64,000 bases of DNA from Candidatus Rokuibacteriota bacterium (GCA_003220615.1 QHTB01000133.1:51972-115971); one strand, 5' to 3'. Counted from the first letter of the stretch, positions 24,447 to 32,920 are shown. Translations and numbers: made by a program. Notes: a model not told the origin generated them from the sequence alone.

Positions 24447-26123
24447 CTATTTGCGGTTCGTGTTGAAGATGAAGTACAGGCCGGTGTACGCCGTGGCCAG
24501 TCCGGCGAGGGCCGACGCGATGGTGAGGTAGTCCTGATACCAGCGCACCGCCACCTCGGGCACGGTCACCACCGCGCCCGGCTCGAGCGGCGGCGCCTCG
24601 GCCAGCAGGTAGGAGCGGCCGCTGGGGAGCGTGACCGTCGCCCCTTGGAACCGCGCCCGAACGGTGGGCCCGCCGGCGATCGCCACGTACTCGCGCGCCG
24701 TCAGGTCGGTCCGGAAATCGACGGCGCCCGGCGTCCGCACTTCGCCGAGGACGTACACCTTGTCCTCGGCCACGGGCACCGTGAACACGTCGGCGTTCTC
24801 CAGGAGAATGTTCTGGGTCTCGTCCTTCTCGACGAGCAGGCGATGCAGGTCGATCGGGATGCGCTGGCGTGGGCCACCATCCCCGGTGCGATCGATGGCC
24901 GCCAGGCGGAGGTCGGCAAAGGCGGCGATGCCGCCGGCCCGAGCGACCAGATCCTTCACACGATCACCGTGCGCGAGCTCGAACCGCTGGACGATCGTCG
25001 GCTTCCCGGCGGTCGTCGTTCGACTGCTTTCGGCCGTTCCGTTCAGGGCTCCGCGCGCTTCGACCACGTCCTGCAGCAGCGTGAGCGACGGGACGAAGAG
25101 CTGGTCGCCCGCAGCCAGCGGAACGTCGGCCGGACGCGCCAGCGCCTTGGTCAGGTCGACCGTGATCGTCTCCTTGCGGCCGCCGGGCAGGAGCCGCGTG
25201 AGCCGCGCCTCCGTTGGCGCAGCGCTCTGGGAAAGGCCTCCGGTGACGTCGAGGAGGTCCCGGAGCGACGCGCGCGGGCCGATCTCGTAGTCACCAGGCC
25301 GGCGCACGGCCCCGGCCAGCGTGATGAAGGGGCCGCGAGGAGGCACGTGGACCGCCATGCCTTCCTCGACGAACGGATTCTGCGAGAGATCGCCGCGCAT
25401 CTCGAAGCGAAGGAGATCGATCTCGACCGTCGACTTGCCGCGCGTGACCTCCACGCGGCGCAGGCTGCCACGCGGCGTAATGCCACCGACGGCGAGGATG
25501 ATCTCGTGGACGCGGCGAACGGCCGAAGCCTGGATGGCTCCGGGCCGATCGACCTCACCCGACAGGACGATCTCGAAGCAACGGGCCGTGACGACGGCCA
25601 GCGAAATCTCGCCGAAGCGGAAGAGCTGGCGTGCATGATCCGCGACGCGTCGGTTTGCCTCTCTCAGGCTAAGGCCGCCGATCTTGACGGTCCCGATCGG
25701 GGGGATGCTGATCACGCCCTCGGGGTCGACCACGAGCTGCTGGCGGGTGACGTCGAGCCGACCGACGAACTGGACCTCGACCACGTCACCCGGGCCGACT
25801 CGATAGTCGGGTCCAGATACGATGCGGCCGACGCCTGTGCCGGTGCCTCCCTGAAAGCAGGGGTCCGGGCGGACGGTGGGGCCGCCGGGAGTTTTCACCA
25901 GGGTGTCCGAGGGGGTGGCGAGCGCGGGCATCGGCTGACTCTGCGGAATCCCGGGCGCCCTGGGCTCGGGTGCCGTCCCGGGTTGGGCAGCCGTCAGTGA
26001 TGGGGCGAGGAGACAAACGATCAGGACGACGCAGAGCGCTTCCCGTAATGAACAGTGCCTTTTATGACGGCAGGCGGCGTCGAACAATATGTCATTCTCG
26101 CTTTTTCGTCGAAAGAGGGTCAA
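24447..26123 (-). CDS. Wza-like polysaccharide export protein (Poly_export/SLBB)
   Basis: Up to 558 residues. A hydrophobic signal (CVVLIVCLLAPSLTAA) is followed by a Poly_export domain (YRVGPGDVVEVQFVGR, VVDPEGVISIPPIGTV). SLBB beta-grasp repeats come next (EIVLSGEVDRPGAIQ, FITLAGAVRRPGDYEIG, KVYVLGEVRTPGAVDF), and a C-terminal helix near 530-553. It would form the outer-membrane exit channel. The start is unsure: the first in-frame candidate is TTG 26123, without a good Shine-Dalgarno site and overlapping a possible -35 element (TTGACC); TTG 26087 is the next option. It is the first gene of the ~26 kb polysaccharide operon. Confidence 0.85.
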   Translation of the reverse strand: MTLFRRKSENDILFDAACRHKRHCSLREALCVVLIVCLLAPSLTAAQPGTAPEPRAPGIPQSQPMPALATPSDTLVKTPGGPTVRPDPCFQGGTGTGVGRIVSGPDYRVGPGDVVEVQFVGRLDVTRQQLVVDPEGVISIPPIGTVKIGGLSLREANRRVADHARQLFRFGEISLAVVTARCFEIVLSGEVDRPGAIQASAVRRVHEIILAVGGITPRGSLRRVEVTRGKSTVEIDLLRFEMRGDLSQNPFVEEGMAVHVPPRGPFITLAGAVRRPGDYEIGPRASLRDLLDVTGGLSQSAAPTEARLTRLLPGGRKETITVDLTKALARPADVPLAAGDQLFVPSLTLLQDVVEARGALNGTAESSRTTTAGKPTIVQRFELAHGDRVKDLVARAGGIAAFADLRLAAIDRTGDGGPRQRIPIDLHRLLVEKDETQNILLENADVFTVPVAEDKVYVLGEVRTPGAVDFRTDLTAREYVAIAGGPTVRARFQGATVTLPSGRSYLLAEAPPLEPGAVVTVPEVAVRWYQDYLTIASALAGLATAYTGLYFIFNTNRK

Positions 26124-26153
26124 GAAAAATGCACAAGTTTTGCAATACTTTCC

Positions 26154-26183
26154 TTGACACTTGGCCCCGGCGACGCCTATGAT
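26154..26183 (+). promoter_or_regulatory. Sigma70-type promoter of the HtrA-like gene
   Basis: TTGACA at 26154-26159 (perfect -35) and TATGAT at 26178-26183 (five of six -10 bases) are separated by 18 bases. Transcription would begin about 26190, giving a leader of about 30 bases to the ATG at 26220. The element lies in the divergent gap between the export operon and the protease. Confidence 0.75.
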
Positions 26184-26219
26184 CCGGCCGCACTAGGACG
26201 TTTGGGACCTGGTGGCGCT

Positions 26220-27389
26220 ATGACGCTCAGATCAGCGCGTGGCCTCGTCGCCCTCGCGGTCGTTTTCGCGAGTATCGGCGCCGGGTTCTGGCTCCATGCG
26301 ATTTGGACGACCAGGCGAGGTCCCGAGCCGTCGGTTGCCCATCCGTTGAACACCGCAGACGCCCTCCAGGCGGCGTTCGTAACCGTGGCCGAGAGGGTCC
26401 GGCCAGCCGTGGTCCACATCGGGACCGTGCAGGTTGCGCGGGCGCGGCGCCCCTCGGCGTCACCCGGGCCGTTCGCCGACGATCCCCTCCTCAAGGAGTT
26501 CTTCGATCAGTTCTTCGGCCCCCGAAGCCCGGGGAACCGAGGGGAGTTCCATCAGCCCGGGCTGGGGTCGGGGGTCATCGTGGACTCGCGGGGCTACGTC
26601 CTCACCAACTTCCACGTCATCAAGGGTGCCGACGGTGTCATCGTCCGGCTCAGCTCGAAGCGTGAGTATCGTGGGCGAATCGTCGGCACCGACGCCAAGA
26701 CCGACCTCGCCGTGGTGCGGTTCGAACCGGAAGCCGAGGTCACCGTGGCCACCCTCGGCAATTCTGACGCCCTCCGTGTCGGAGAGTGGGCCGTGGCGAT
26801 CGGCAACCCCTTCGGCCTCGATCAGACCGTCACCGTCGGCGTCGTCAGCGCGACAGGCCGCGCCGATGTCGGAATCGCGAGCTACGAGAACTTCATCCAG
26901 ACCGACGCATCGATCAATCCCGGGAACTCAGGCGGGCCGCTCCTCAATCTTCGCGGGGAGGTCATCGGGATCAACACGGCGATCGTGGCCACCGGCCAGG
27001 GTATCGGCTTCGCCATTCCCGCCAACATGGCCAAGCGCATCGTCAATCAGCTCATCGATCGCGGCAAGGTCACGCGGGGCTGGCTCGGGGTGGCCGTGCA
27101 GCCGTTGACGCCGGAGCTCGCCCAGGCGCTCGGCATGAAGCTGGCCAAGGGGGCGGTGGTCTCGCGCGTGTATCCATCGAGCCCGGCGGCGGCCGCCGAG
27201 CTCCACCAGAACGACGTGATTCTCACGTTCGACGGTGTGACCGTCGAGGACTACAACCACCTGCACCGGCTGGCCGCCGAGACAGAGGTCGGGCGCACGG
27301 TGAAGCTCGGCATCGTCCGCGACAAGCAGTCGCGGACGGTCGACCTCAAGGTGAGCGAGGCGCCCGACACGCCGACGGCCGGGCGCTGA
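26220..27389 (+). CDS. HtrA/DegQ-family periplasmic serine protease with one PDZ domain
   Basis: 389 residues from ATG 26220. One N-terminal hydrophobic segment (LVALAVVFASIGAGFWLHAIW) acts as anchor or signal. The trypsin-like triad is complete: His in NFHVIKG near 133, Asp in KTDLAVV near 162 and Ser in INPGNSGGPL near 236. A single PDZ domain follows (GWLGVAVQPLTPELA, GAVVSRVYPSSPAAAAEL, ILTFDGVTVEDYNHL), so it is nearer DegS/HhoB-like than two-PDZ DegP. These proteases handle misfolded envelope proteins. It is divergent from the polysaccharide operon and has its own strong promoter. Its stop is two bases from the stop of the convergent kinase gene. Confidence 0.92.
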   Translation: MTLRSARGLVALAVVFASIGAGFWLHAIWTTRRGPEPSVAHPLNTADALQAAFVTVAERVRPAVVHIGTVQVARARRPSASPGPFADDPLLKEFFDQFFGPRSPGNRGEFHQPGLGSGVIVDSRGYVLTNFHVIKGADGVIVRLSSKREYRGRIVGTDAKTDLAVVRFEPEAEVTVATLGNSDALRVGEWAVAIGNPFGLDQTVTVGVVSATGRADVGIASYENFIQTDASINPGNSGGPLLNLRGEVIGINTAIVATGQGIGFAIPANMAKRIVNQLIDRGKVTRGWLGVAVQPLTPELAQALGMKLAKGAVVSRVYPSSPAAAAELHQNDVILTFDGVTVEDYNHLHRLAAETEVGRTVKLGIVRDKQSRTVDLKVSEAPDTPTAGR

Positions 27390-27391
27390 TT

Positions 27392-28219
27392 TCAGGCCAC
27401 GAACGGCGGGATCGGCGGAATCTCCAGCTGTCGCGTCCGGACCTGCTTCACGCCTGGCACGTCGCGGGCGACGTCGACAGCGCGCTCCAGCGCCGTCGTT
27501 CCCTCCAGCGTGACGACACCACCCTGCGCCTCGACCGTGAACCGATAGCGGCGCGTCTCCGAATGCATGGCGAGGCCGACCTGCACGCGCGAGGCGAGTG
27601 CACGCGATGCCACCACCTGGCGGCCGGCGTCCGTGGTGGCCAGGTTCGGATGACGGGCCACGCGTTCGATCATCTCGACCGCCGCGTCGTAGGAAAGCTT
27701 CTCGGTGTTGATGACGATCTCGTAGAGCGACGGGTCGGCGATGTCCACCTCGTAGAGATAGCGCATGCGCCCCGCCCGCTCGCTGTCGTCCCGCCGCACG
27801 AAGTCGGTCGCCGCCCGCTGCGTGGGCATCTCGCCCGTCACCTCGGCCGTGCGCTTCATCCATTGCCGGACGCGCTGCTCGAACGGCGCGACCATGCGCA
27901 CGCGCAGGACGTGCGGGATCCCGCGCAGCAGCCACTGGCCACCGCGACCGATGAGGACGGCGTTGTCGCCCTCGGCGAACTCGAGGAGCGTCGTCTGGAG
28001 AATCGTGATGTAGTGCCGCGTCTCGGCGTCGAAGCGCTCGAACAGCGTCGGCTTCGATTCATCGAGATGCGACAGCTTCTCCTCGGCCAGGCCGTAGCGC
28101 CGGACCGCGTCCTGGATCAGCTCCTGATCCACGTAGCGGTAGCCGAGCCGCTTCGCCAGGCTCATGCCGATCTCGGGCCCGCCTGCTCCCATCTCGTGGG
28201 AAATCGTGATGACGGCCAT
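27392..28219 (-). CDS. Cytidylate-kinase-like protein fused to a BON domain
   Basis: 275 residues. Residues 1-200 match the cytidylate-kinase-like family (ITISHEMGAGGPEIGMSLAKRLGYRYVD with the P-loop-type glycine turn, VLIGRGGQWLLRG, LRVRMVAPFEQRV and a DPSLYEIVINTEKLS strand). Residues ~208-268 form a BON domain (VASRALASRVQVGLAM, VEAQGGVVTLEGTTALERAVDVARDVPGVKQV). BON domains bind phospholipids or small ligands and are usually exported, whereas this protein has no signal peptide. The fusion therefore looks like a ligand- or membrane-sensing nucleotide/phosphotransfer enzyme. ATG 28219 follows the small upstream gene by three bases. Confidence 0.82.
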   Translation of the reverse strand: MAVITISHEMGAGGPEIGMSLAKRLGYRYVDQELIQDAVRRYGLAEEKLSHLDESKPTLFERFDAETRHYITILQTTLLEFAEGDNAVLIGRGGQWLLRGIPHVLRVRMVAPFEQRVRQWMKRTAEVTGEMPTQRAATDFVRRDDSERAGRMRYLYEVDIADPSLYEIVINTEKLSYDAAVEMIERVARHPNLATTDAGRQVVASRALASRVQVGLAMHSETRRYRFTVEAQGGVVTLEGTTALERAVDVARDVPGVKQVRTRQLEIPPIPPFVA

Positions 28220-28222
28220 GGG

Positions 28223-28420
28223 TCACCCCCGCCGGAACTTGTCCTTGAGCGCCGTAGGAGCAATCGCGATCCGTTTGCCGCTCACGTCGTCCAGCACGTA
28301 CACCTCGTCGATGAGCGAGCCACTCGCGAAGACCTCGAAGACCCCGAGCGCGGCCTCCAGCGTCGCGTCGGGGCGCGCCGCCATCAGCCGCTCGACTTCG
28401 GCAACGGGAATTCGAGCCAT
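28223..28420 (-). CDS. Small hypothetical protein
   Basis: 65 residues from ATG 28420 (MARIPVAEVERLMAARPD), ending three bases before the kinase-like gene, so the two probably form one transcript. No known domain was recognised. The sequence is mixed helix and strand with a basic tail (LKDKFRRG) and no signal peptide or cysteine. The frame is open a further 15 codons upstream, but that part is unconvincing. Confidence 0.5.
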   Translation of the reverse strand: MARIPVAEVERLMAARPDATLEAALGVFEVFASGSLIDEVYVLDDVSGKRIAIAPTALKDKFRRG

Positions 28421-28491
28421 CAGCGTTGGGGCCGGAAGCGTACCCCGAAGGCCACCGGTCGGCAAGGCACCCGACCTGGCTAGAAATCGGC

Positions 28492-29145
28492 ATGGACCGC
28501 GTCCTGGAACCCGAGGTGATGGCCGATCCCCGACAGGCTCTTGCCTACGCTCGAGCCGACTTTGGCGAGGTCAATCAGCGCTTCGTCGACGAGCTCGTGG
28601 CGCGCCACCCGATGCCTGCCCACGCTCGTGTCGTGGACCTCGGCTGCGGCCCCGCCGACATCCCGATTCGCCTCGCGGCCGCGTTGCCGCGCTCCCAGAT
28701 CGTCGCGGTGGACGCCTCGATACCGATGCTCGCCCTGGGGCTCGAGGCGCTGAGGCAGCGACCGCCTCGGGTCAGCCTGATCTGTGCCCGGCTTCCGCAC
28801 CTGCCATTCGCCGATCGTGGCTTCGATGCCGTGATCTCGAACAGCCTGCTCCATCACCTGCCGGAACCGGCCGTGTTGTGGCGCGACGTCGCGCGGCTCG
28901 TGCGCCCGGGCGGCGTCGTGCACGTGATGGATCTGTTCCGCCCGAGATCAGTGAACGAGGCGCGCGACATCGTGGAGGCGGCGGCGGGCGACGAGGATCA
29001 GGTCCTGAGGGACGACTTCTTCAACTCACTCCTGGCGGCGTTCACCCCGGAGGAAGTGCAACACCAGCTCGCCGAGGGCGGACTCGGTCACCTCGCTTGC
29101 GCCGTCGTCAGCGAGCGCCATCTCCTGGTGTCCGGGCGCCGCTGA
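28492..29145 (+). CDS. Class I SAM-dependent methyltransferase (UbiE-like)
   Basis: 217 residues from ATG 28492. Motif I VVDLGCGPADIPIRLA at 47-62, motif post-I QIVAVDASIPMLALG, motif II FDAVISNSLLHHLPEP and motif III LVRPGGVVHVMDLFRP define a small-molecule methyltransferase of the Methyltransf_11/25 type. It stands alone on the plus strand between minus-strand genes and ends 11 bases before the convergent GvpL/F-like gene. Substrate unknown. No clear Shine-Dalgarno site precedes the ATG. Confidence 0.85.
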   Translation: MDRVLEPEVMADPRQALAYARADFGEVNQRFVDELVARHPMPAHARVVDLGCGPADIPIRLAAALPRSQIVAVDASIPMLALGLEALRQRPPRVSLICARLPHLPFADRGFDAVISNSLLHHLPEPAVLWRDVARLVRPGGVVHVMDLFRPRSVNEARDIVEAAAGDEDQVLRDDFFNSLLAAFTPEEVQHQLAEGGLGHLACAVVSERHLLVSGRR

Positions 29146-29156
29146 CTAGTGAGAAG

Positions 29157-29813
29157 TCAGCCGGCCGGCGCCAGCGCAGGCGCGCGATCGAGCTCAGCGG
29201 CCGAGACGAAGGAATAGGCGGGCGCGGGCCCGGTCGGCACGACCGCCAGTCCTGCCGCCCGCGAGGCGACCGGGGCGATGCGCGCGAGAAACGCGGGAAC
29301 TTCGTCACGAGGCACGAGGAACGACAACGACGCCGCGACATTCGTGGGATTGGCGGCCGGCCGATATCGCCAGTGCGGAAGCGCCGCGCGCTCGATGAGT
29401 CGCTCGGCGAGGCTTCTCAGATGTGGCCCATCGACGCCCGCGTCGAGGCGGAGGAGCCGGACGGTCATCTCCACGGCGCCTCGAACGGCCACGAGCGCCG
29501 CACGCAACTCCCGTGCTCGCGCTTCCACCCAGCTCTGCAGATCGACGACGGCCGTGCCGAACGGAAACGGTACGACCGCCTCGGCATCCATCAACGACGC
29601 GACGACGTCGTCGTGAACGGCCTGGCTGCGGAGCGTGCGAGCCAACGGGCTCGTGACGGGACTGACGATGAGGACGAGATCGTGAATACTCTGAGCGACG
29701 ACCGACCCGCCTCCCACACCGGCCGCCGGTGGACGCCACCGTCGAGGGACACGGTCCACGAGAGCGTAGACATACGACTGTCCTGAAGAACGTCGGGACA
29801 GCACCTCGACCAT
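29157..29813 (-). CDS. GvpL/GvpF-family gas vesicle-like protein (orphan)
   Basis: 218 residues from ATG 29813, preceded by AGGAGG six bases upstream. The pattern follows GvpL/GvpF: YVYALVDRVP at 14-23, a V(A/L)xSIHDLVLIVSPV strand near 40-54, the conserved VVPFPFGTAV near 80-89, an ARELRAAL/GAVEMTVRL segment, SFLVPRDEVPAFLARI and the closing TGPAPAYSFV near 195-205. GvpF/L proteins help nucleate or stabilise gas vesicles. No gvpA, gvpN, gvpJ or other vesicle gene is in the window, so a different or regulatory use is possible. The assignment is by recognised pattern, not a computed hit. Confidence 0.7.
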   Translation of the reverse strand: MVEVLSRRSSGQSYVYALVDRVPRRWRPPAAGVGGGSVVAQSIHDLVLIVSPVTSPLARTLRSQAVHDDVVASLMDAEAVVPFPFGTAVVDLQSWVEARARELRAALVAVRGAVEMTVRLLRLDAGVDGPHLRSLAERLIERAALPHWRYRPAANPTNVAASLSFLVPRDEVPAFLARIAPVASRAAGLAVVPTGPAPAYSFVSAAELDRAPALAPAG

Positions 29814-29901
29814 CGTTGCCTCCTGCCCGGGAAGGCGTGGCGTGGACCGCGTGGATATGGTCGACGGTACAGGCGGCAGCACCCGAGGTCAAGCGGCTAT
29901 A

Positions 29902-30648
29902 ATGGGCGACGTCGTGCTGACGCGGAGAGCGTTTACGCGTCGTGTCGTTGTCGTGGCGGCGTTCGGGGCGATCGCGTCGTGGCTGGCTTCGGCGGCGGCG
30001 AGTGCGCTCGTGCCGCACCTTCCCGACGGCGTTCCCGACGTCGAACGCGCGCGGGTGGCCCGGCTGGCTGAGAGCGCCGACGTCGCCACGCGCGTCGACG
30101 CCGTGCCGTTCGTCGCACGCCTCCCCGTGTTCGAATACCTGCTCGATCATCCAGAGTTCGCCACTCACCTCACGCGCATGCTGCGCCTCGCGCGGTATCG
30201 CATCTGGCAGACGCCGAGGGGACTCTATCTCGACGACGGCTGGGGCGGAACAGGCTACTTCTGGGTCGTGTACGCCGGGAACGGCACACGACTCATGCGA
30301 GCGCGCGGTGAGTTCAAGCAGACGCTGATGCCGACGATCCAGGGCGAGGCCGTCACGATGATCGAATACGAAGCGACGCCGGCCCCCGACGGGAAGAGTC
30401 TCATTCGCAGCACGGTCAGCGGCTACGTCAAGCTCGACAGCCGCTTCATGGCGATCGCGATGAAAATGGCCAGCGGTGCCGCCCAGCGCAAGGCCGACCT
30501 CGAGGCGCGCCGGCTCATGAAGACCTTCGCGCGCGCGAGCCAGGCCATCGACGAAAATCCCGCGGGAGTCTACGAGCAGCTTCGGCAGCGGCCCGACGTT
30601 CCACAGCGCGAGCTGGAAGAGTTCGGGCGGCTGCTCAGCGTCCGGTAA
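29902..30648 (+). CDS. Exported protein of unknown function with Tat-like signal
   Basis: 248 residues from ATG 29902. The N-terminus LTRRAFTRRVVVVAAFGAIASWLASAAASA looks like a twin-arginine or Sec signal. A GTG at 29914 (residue 5) is an alternative start, and TATAAT at 29898-29903 overlaps the ATG, so a very short leader is possible. The mature part (RMLRLARYRIWQTPRGLYLDDGWGGTGYFWVVYAGNGTRLMRARGEF in pieces, GYVKLDSRFMAIAMKMA) is not assigned to a family; it could be a lipid- or polymer-binding periplasmic protein. Its last 14 bases overlap the convergent TPR gene. Confidence 0.6.
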   Translation: MGDVVLTRRAFTRRVVVVAAFGAIASWLASAAASALVPHLPDGVPDVERARVARLAESADVATRVDAVPFVARLPVFEYLLDHPEFATHLTRMLRLARYRIWQTPRGLYLDDGWGGTGYFWVVYAGNGTRLMRARGEFKQTLMPTIQGEAVTMIEYEATPAPDGKSLIRSTVSGYVKLDSRFMAIAMKMASGAAQRKADLEARRLMKTFARASQAIDENPAGVYEQLRQRPDVPQRELEEFGRLLSVR

Positions 30649-32479
30649 GCACCCGCGACCGCTGCAGCGCGACCTCGGCTTCGGCATGACGGCCCTGAGC
30701 CGTCAGCGCGCGGGCAAGTCGCGCGTGGGCGGCCGCGTGATCGGCCTTGATCTCGAGAACGCTACGAGCCGCCCGCTCCAGTTCCGACCAGCGGCCCTGC
30801 GCCTCCAGCGCCGTCCAGAGATCGAAGTGTGCACGCGCGAGATCGGGGTCGAGGTGGAGGGCTTGCTGCAACACCTCTTCGGCCTCGGCCGGGCGATCCT
30901 GGGCGAGCAGCACGGCGCCGAGGGCCGCATGGGCACGGGCCGACACCGGCTTCAACGCAAGCGCTGCGCGATACGCCTGCTCGGCCTCGACGTGACGACC
31001 CCGTTCGCTCAGGAGCTCGCCCAGGTCGCAACGCGCGCGAACGTAACTGGGCTTCAGCCGTATCGCCTCCAGGAACGCGGCCTCCGCTTCGTCGTGTCGC
31101 TCCTGCCAGTAGAGCGCGACGCCGAGGCCACGATGGAGCGACGGATGATCGGGGCGATGGGCCAGCGCCAGTCGGTAGGCGGCTTCCGCCTCGCCATGGC
31201 GACCCTGGCGGCCGAGGCTCAGGGCGAGATTCGCACGCACGCGAATGTCGTCAGGTCGCAGGGCCAGGGCCTCGCGTAGCGCCGCCTCCGCCTCGGCGTG
31301 ACGACCCTGGCGGCCGAGGGCGACCCCGAGCTCGTAACGGAGCTCGCCGTCGTCGCCACGGACCGTGATCGCCTGCCGCAACGCGGCCGTCGCGCCGGCA
31401 TAATCACCGAGCGTTCCCAGCGCCTGGCCGTAAGCGGCATGAAAGTCGGCATCGCTCGGGTGGAGGCGCAGCGCCTCGGCGTACGTCGCCGCCTCCTCGG
31501 AAAAGCGGCCCTGGCGACGATAGATCGCACCGAGCGCGCGATAGGGCGCGCTCGTGTGCGAACTCAGACGCAGCGCTTCACGCAGAGCGGCGATGGCGGC
31601 TCCGTGGTGGCCCCGGCGATCGAGCACGGTGCCGAGGTGATAGTGCGCGTCGGCGTCTCGGGGATCCAGTCGCACCGCTTCGCGCAGCGCGGCCTCGGCC
31701 TCGCCGTAGCGATGACGACGCTTGAGCACGAGGCCGAGCTTGCGATGGAGGCTGGCATCGGCCGGACGGAATCGGAGCGCGTCGCGGTAGGCGGCCACCG
31801 CTTCGCGCAAGCGGCCGAGACGCTCCAGGGCCACGCCGAGGCCGACGTGGGCGCGCGTGAGATCGGGCTGTCGTTGCACGGCTTCGCGCCAGGCCTCGAC
31901 CGCTTCCGCGCAACGGCCCTGCTCGAAGAGCGACGCGGCCAGATCGGCGTGCGTGTCAGCGGAGTCCGGCGTCCGGCGGAGCGCGTCACGGTGGATCGCC
32001 TCCACGGCCGTGCTGCGACGCTGGCGTTGCAGCACCGTGGTGAGATTCGCGCGAGCCGTGGCGTCGTCGAGCCGGAGTCGCAGGGCTTCACGAAGCGCGG
32101 ACTCGGCGGCCGCCCAGTCGCCCTGGCGTTCGAGGGAGAGTCCGAGATTGACGTGCGCGCGGACGAAATCGGGATGGAGGCGGACGGTCTCACGGAAGGA
32201 AGACGCGGCATCGGCGAAGCGTCCCTGCTCGAACAGCGCGACGCCGAGCTCGTAGTGCAGCGAGGAGAGCTCGGGACGACTGACCAGGGCATCGCGCACG
32301 ATCGCTTCGGCGTCGCCGGCGCGGCGCAGTCGCCGGAGCACCAGCGCCAGGTCGAGGCATGCCTTCACGTCGTCGGGGCGCAGGTTCAGCGCCTCTCGCA
32401 GCGCCGCTTCGGCATCGACGAAACGGCCCCCGTGCAACGCCGCGCGTGCCCGAGCGTACCAGGCGGCGAAGTCGCTCAT
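30635..32479 (-). CDS. Large tetratricopeptide-repeat protein (about 18 TPRs)
   Basis: 614 residues made almost entirely of 34-residue TPR units (614/34 is about 18), each with the A-x3-G/A-x2-L-x3-G and A-x3-P spacing (for example RGRHVEAEQAYRAALALKP). There is no signal peptide, membrane segment or fused enzymatic domain, so it is a pure solenoid scaffold. TPR solenoids bind partner proteins or peptides. The nearby oxygenase-like and methyltransferase-remnant genes might be functional partners, but that is inference. Start ATG 32479; convergent overlap of 14 bases with the gene to its left. Confidence 0.88.
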   Translation of the reverse strand: MSDFAAWYARARAALHGGRFVDAEAALREALNLRPDDVKACLDLALVLRRLRRAGDAEAIVRDALVSRPELSSLHYELGVALFEQGRFADAASSFRETVRLHPDFVRAHVNLGLSLERQGDWAAAESALREALRLRLDDATARANLTTVLQRQRRSTAVEAIHRDALRRTPDSADTHADLAASLFEQGRCAEAVEAWREAVQRQPDLTRAHVGLGVALERLGRLREAVAAYRDALRFRPADASLHRKLGLVLKRRHRYGEAEAALREAVRLDPRDADAHYHLGTVLDRRGHHGAAIAALREALRLSSHTSAPYRALGAIYRRQGRFSEEAATYAEALRLHPSDADFHAAYGQALGTLGDYAGATAALRQAITVRGDDGELRYELGVALGRQGRHAEAEAALREALALRPDDIRVRANLALSLGRQGRHGEAEAAYRLALAHRPDHPSLHRGLGVALYWQERHDEAEAAFLEAIRLKPSYVRARCDLGELLSERGRHVEAEQAYRAALALKPVSARAHAALGAVLLAQDRPAEAEEVLQQALHLDPDLARAHFDLWTALEAQGRWSELERAARSVLEIKADHAAAHARLARALTAQGRHAEAEVALQRSRVLTGR

Positions 32480-32583
32480 CCGATGCGGGAGTATACCTAA
32501 TCACGAAACCTCTTCTGCCGGATTCCGATTTGGCCGTACCATCGAATTCAGCGCGTCGAGCGCGAATGCTGGAAGACGAGCCC

Positions 32584-32876
32584 ATGAGCAACGATTTGAC
32601 GGAATATTTTGCGGGAACGAAATTGTATGGCGACGATTTCTCGGCCAAGGACATCGAGGCCTGCGGCGCCGCGGATTTTGCGTCTTCCCGGTGATCACGA
32701 AGCTGGCCACCGCGGTGGGCATCGCGCCATTCAACCACCGGAGCCTCACCGCCCTCGATTCGATCGTGAGCCTCGCGTTCAGCTGGAACGACCGGTATCA
32801 CCGAACTCGTGTGATCGAGAAGTTCGGGCCGCAGGCGCTGTATTTCGTCCTGGAGAAACCTGCCTCGGCATGCTAG
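32584..32876 (+). pseudogene. Remnant of a class I methyltransferase with the middle missing
   Basis: From ATG 32584 the frame reads SNDLTEYFAGTKLYGDDFSAKDIEA, a start typical of a group of class I methyltransferases in which it is followed by a W(Y/F)xDExEGYADL stretch. Here it breaks off and ends at 32694. In another frame, from about 32691 to 32876, ITKLATAVGIAPFNHRSLTALD, RYHRTRVIEKFGPQALYFVLEKP is the matching C-terminal end. The SAM-binding core is absent. It reads as an internal deletion that left both ends. The family match is from memory. Confidence 0.55.
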
Positions 32877-32920
32877 CTTCACGGCACCGTGAGCGCTCCC
32901 AGGGGCGTTCTGATTTCGCG

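Noticed and set aside
26021..26095. A 24-codon minus-strand reading frame just inside the Wza-like gene start
   Set aside because: It begins with ATG and has a stop, but there is no ribosome site and no sign of attenuation structure; treated as chance.
29898..29903. TATAAT as a -10 box for the exported protein at 29902
   Set aside because: No -35 element at proper spacing, and it overlaps the ATG itself; mentioned with the gene only.
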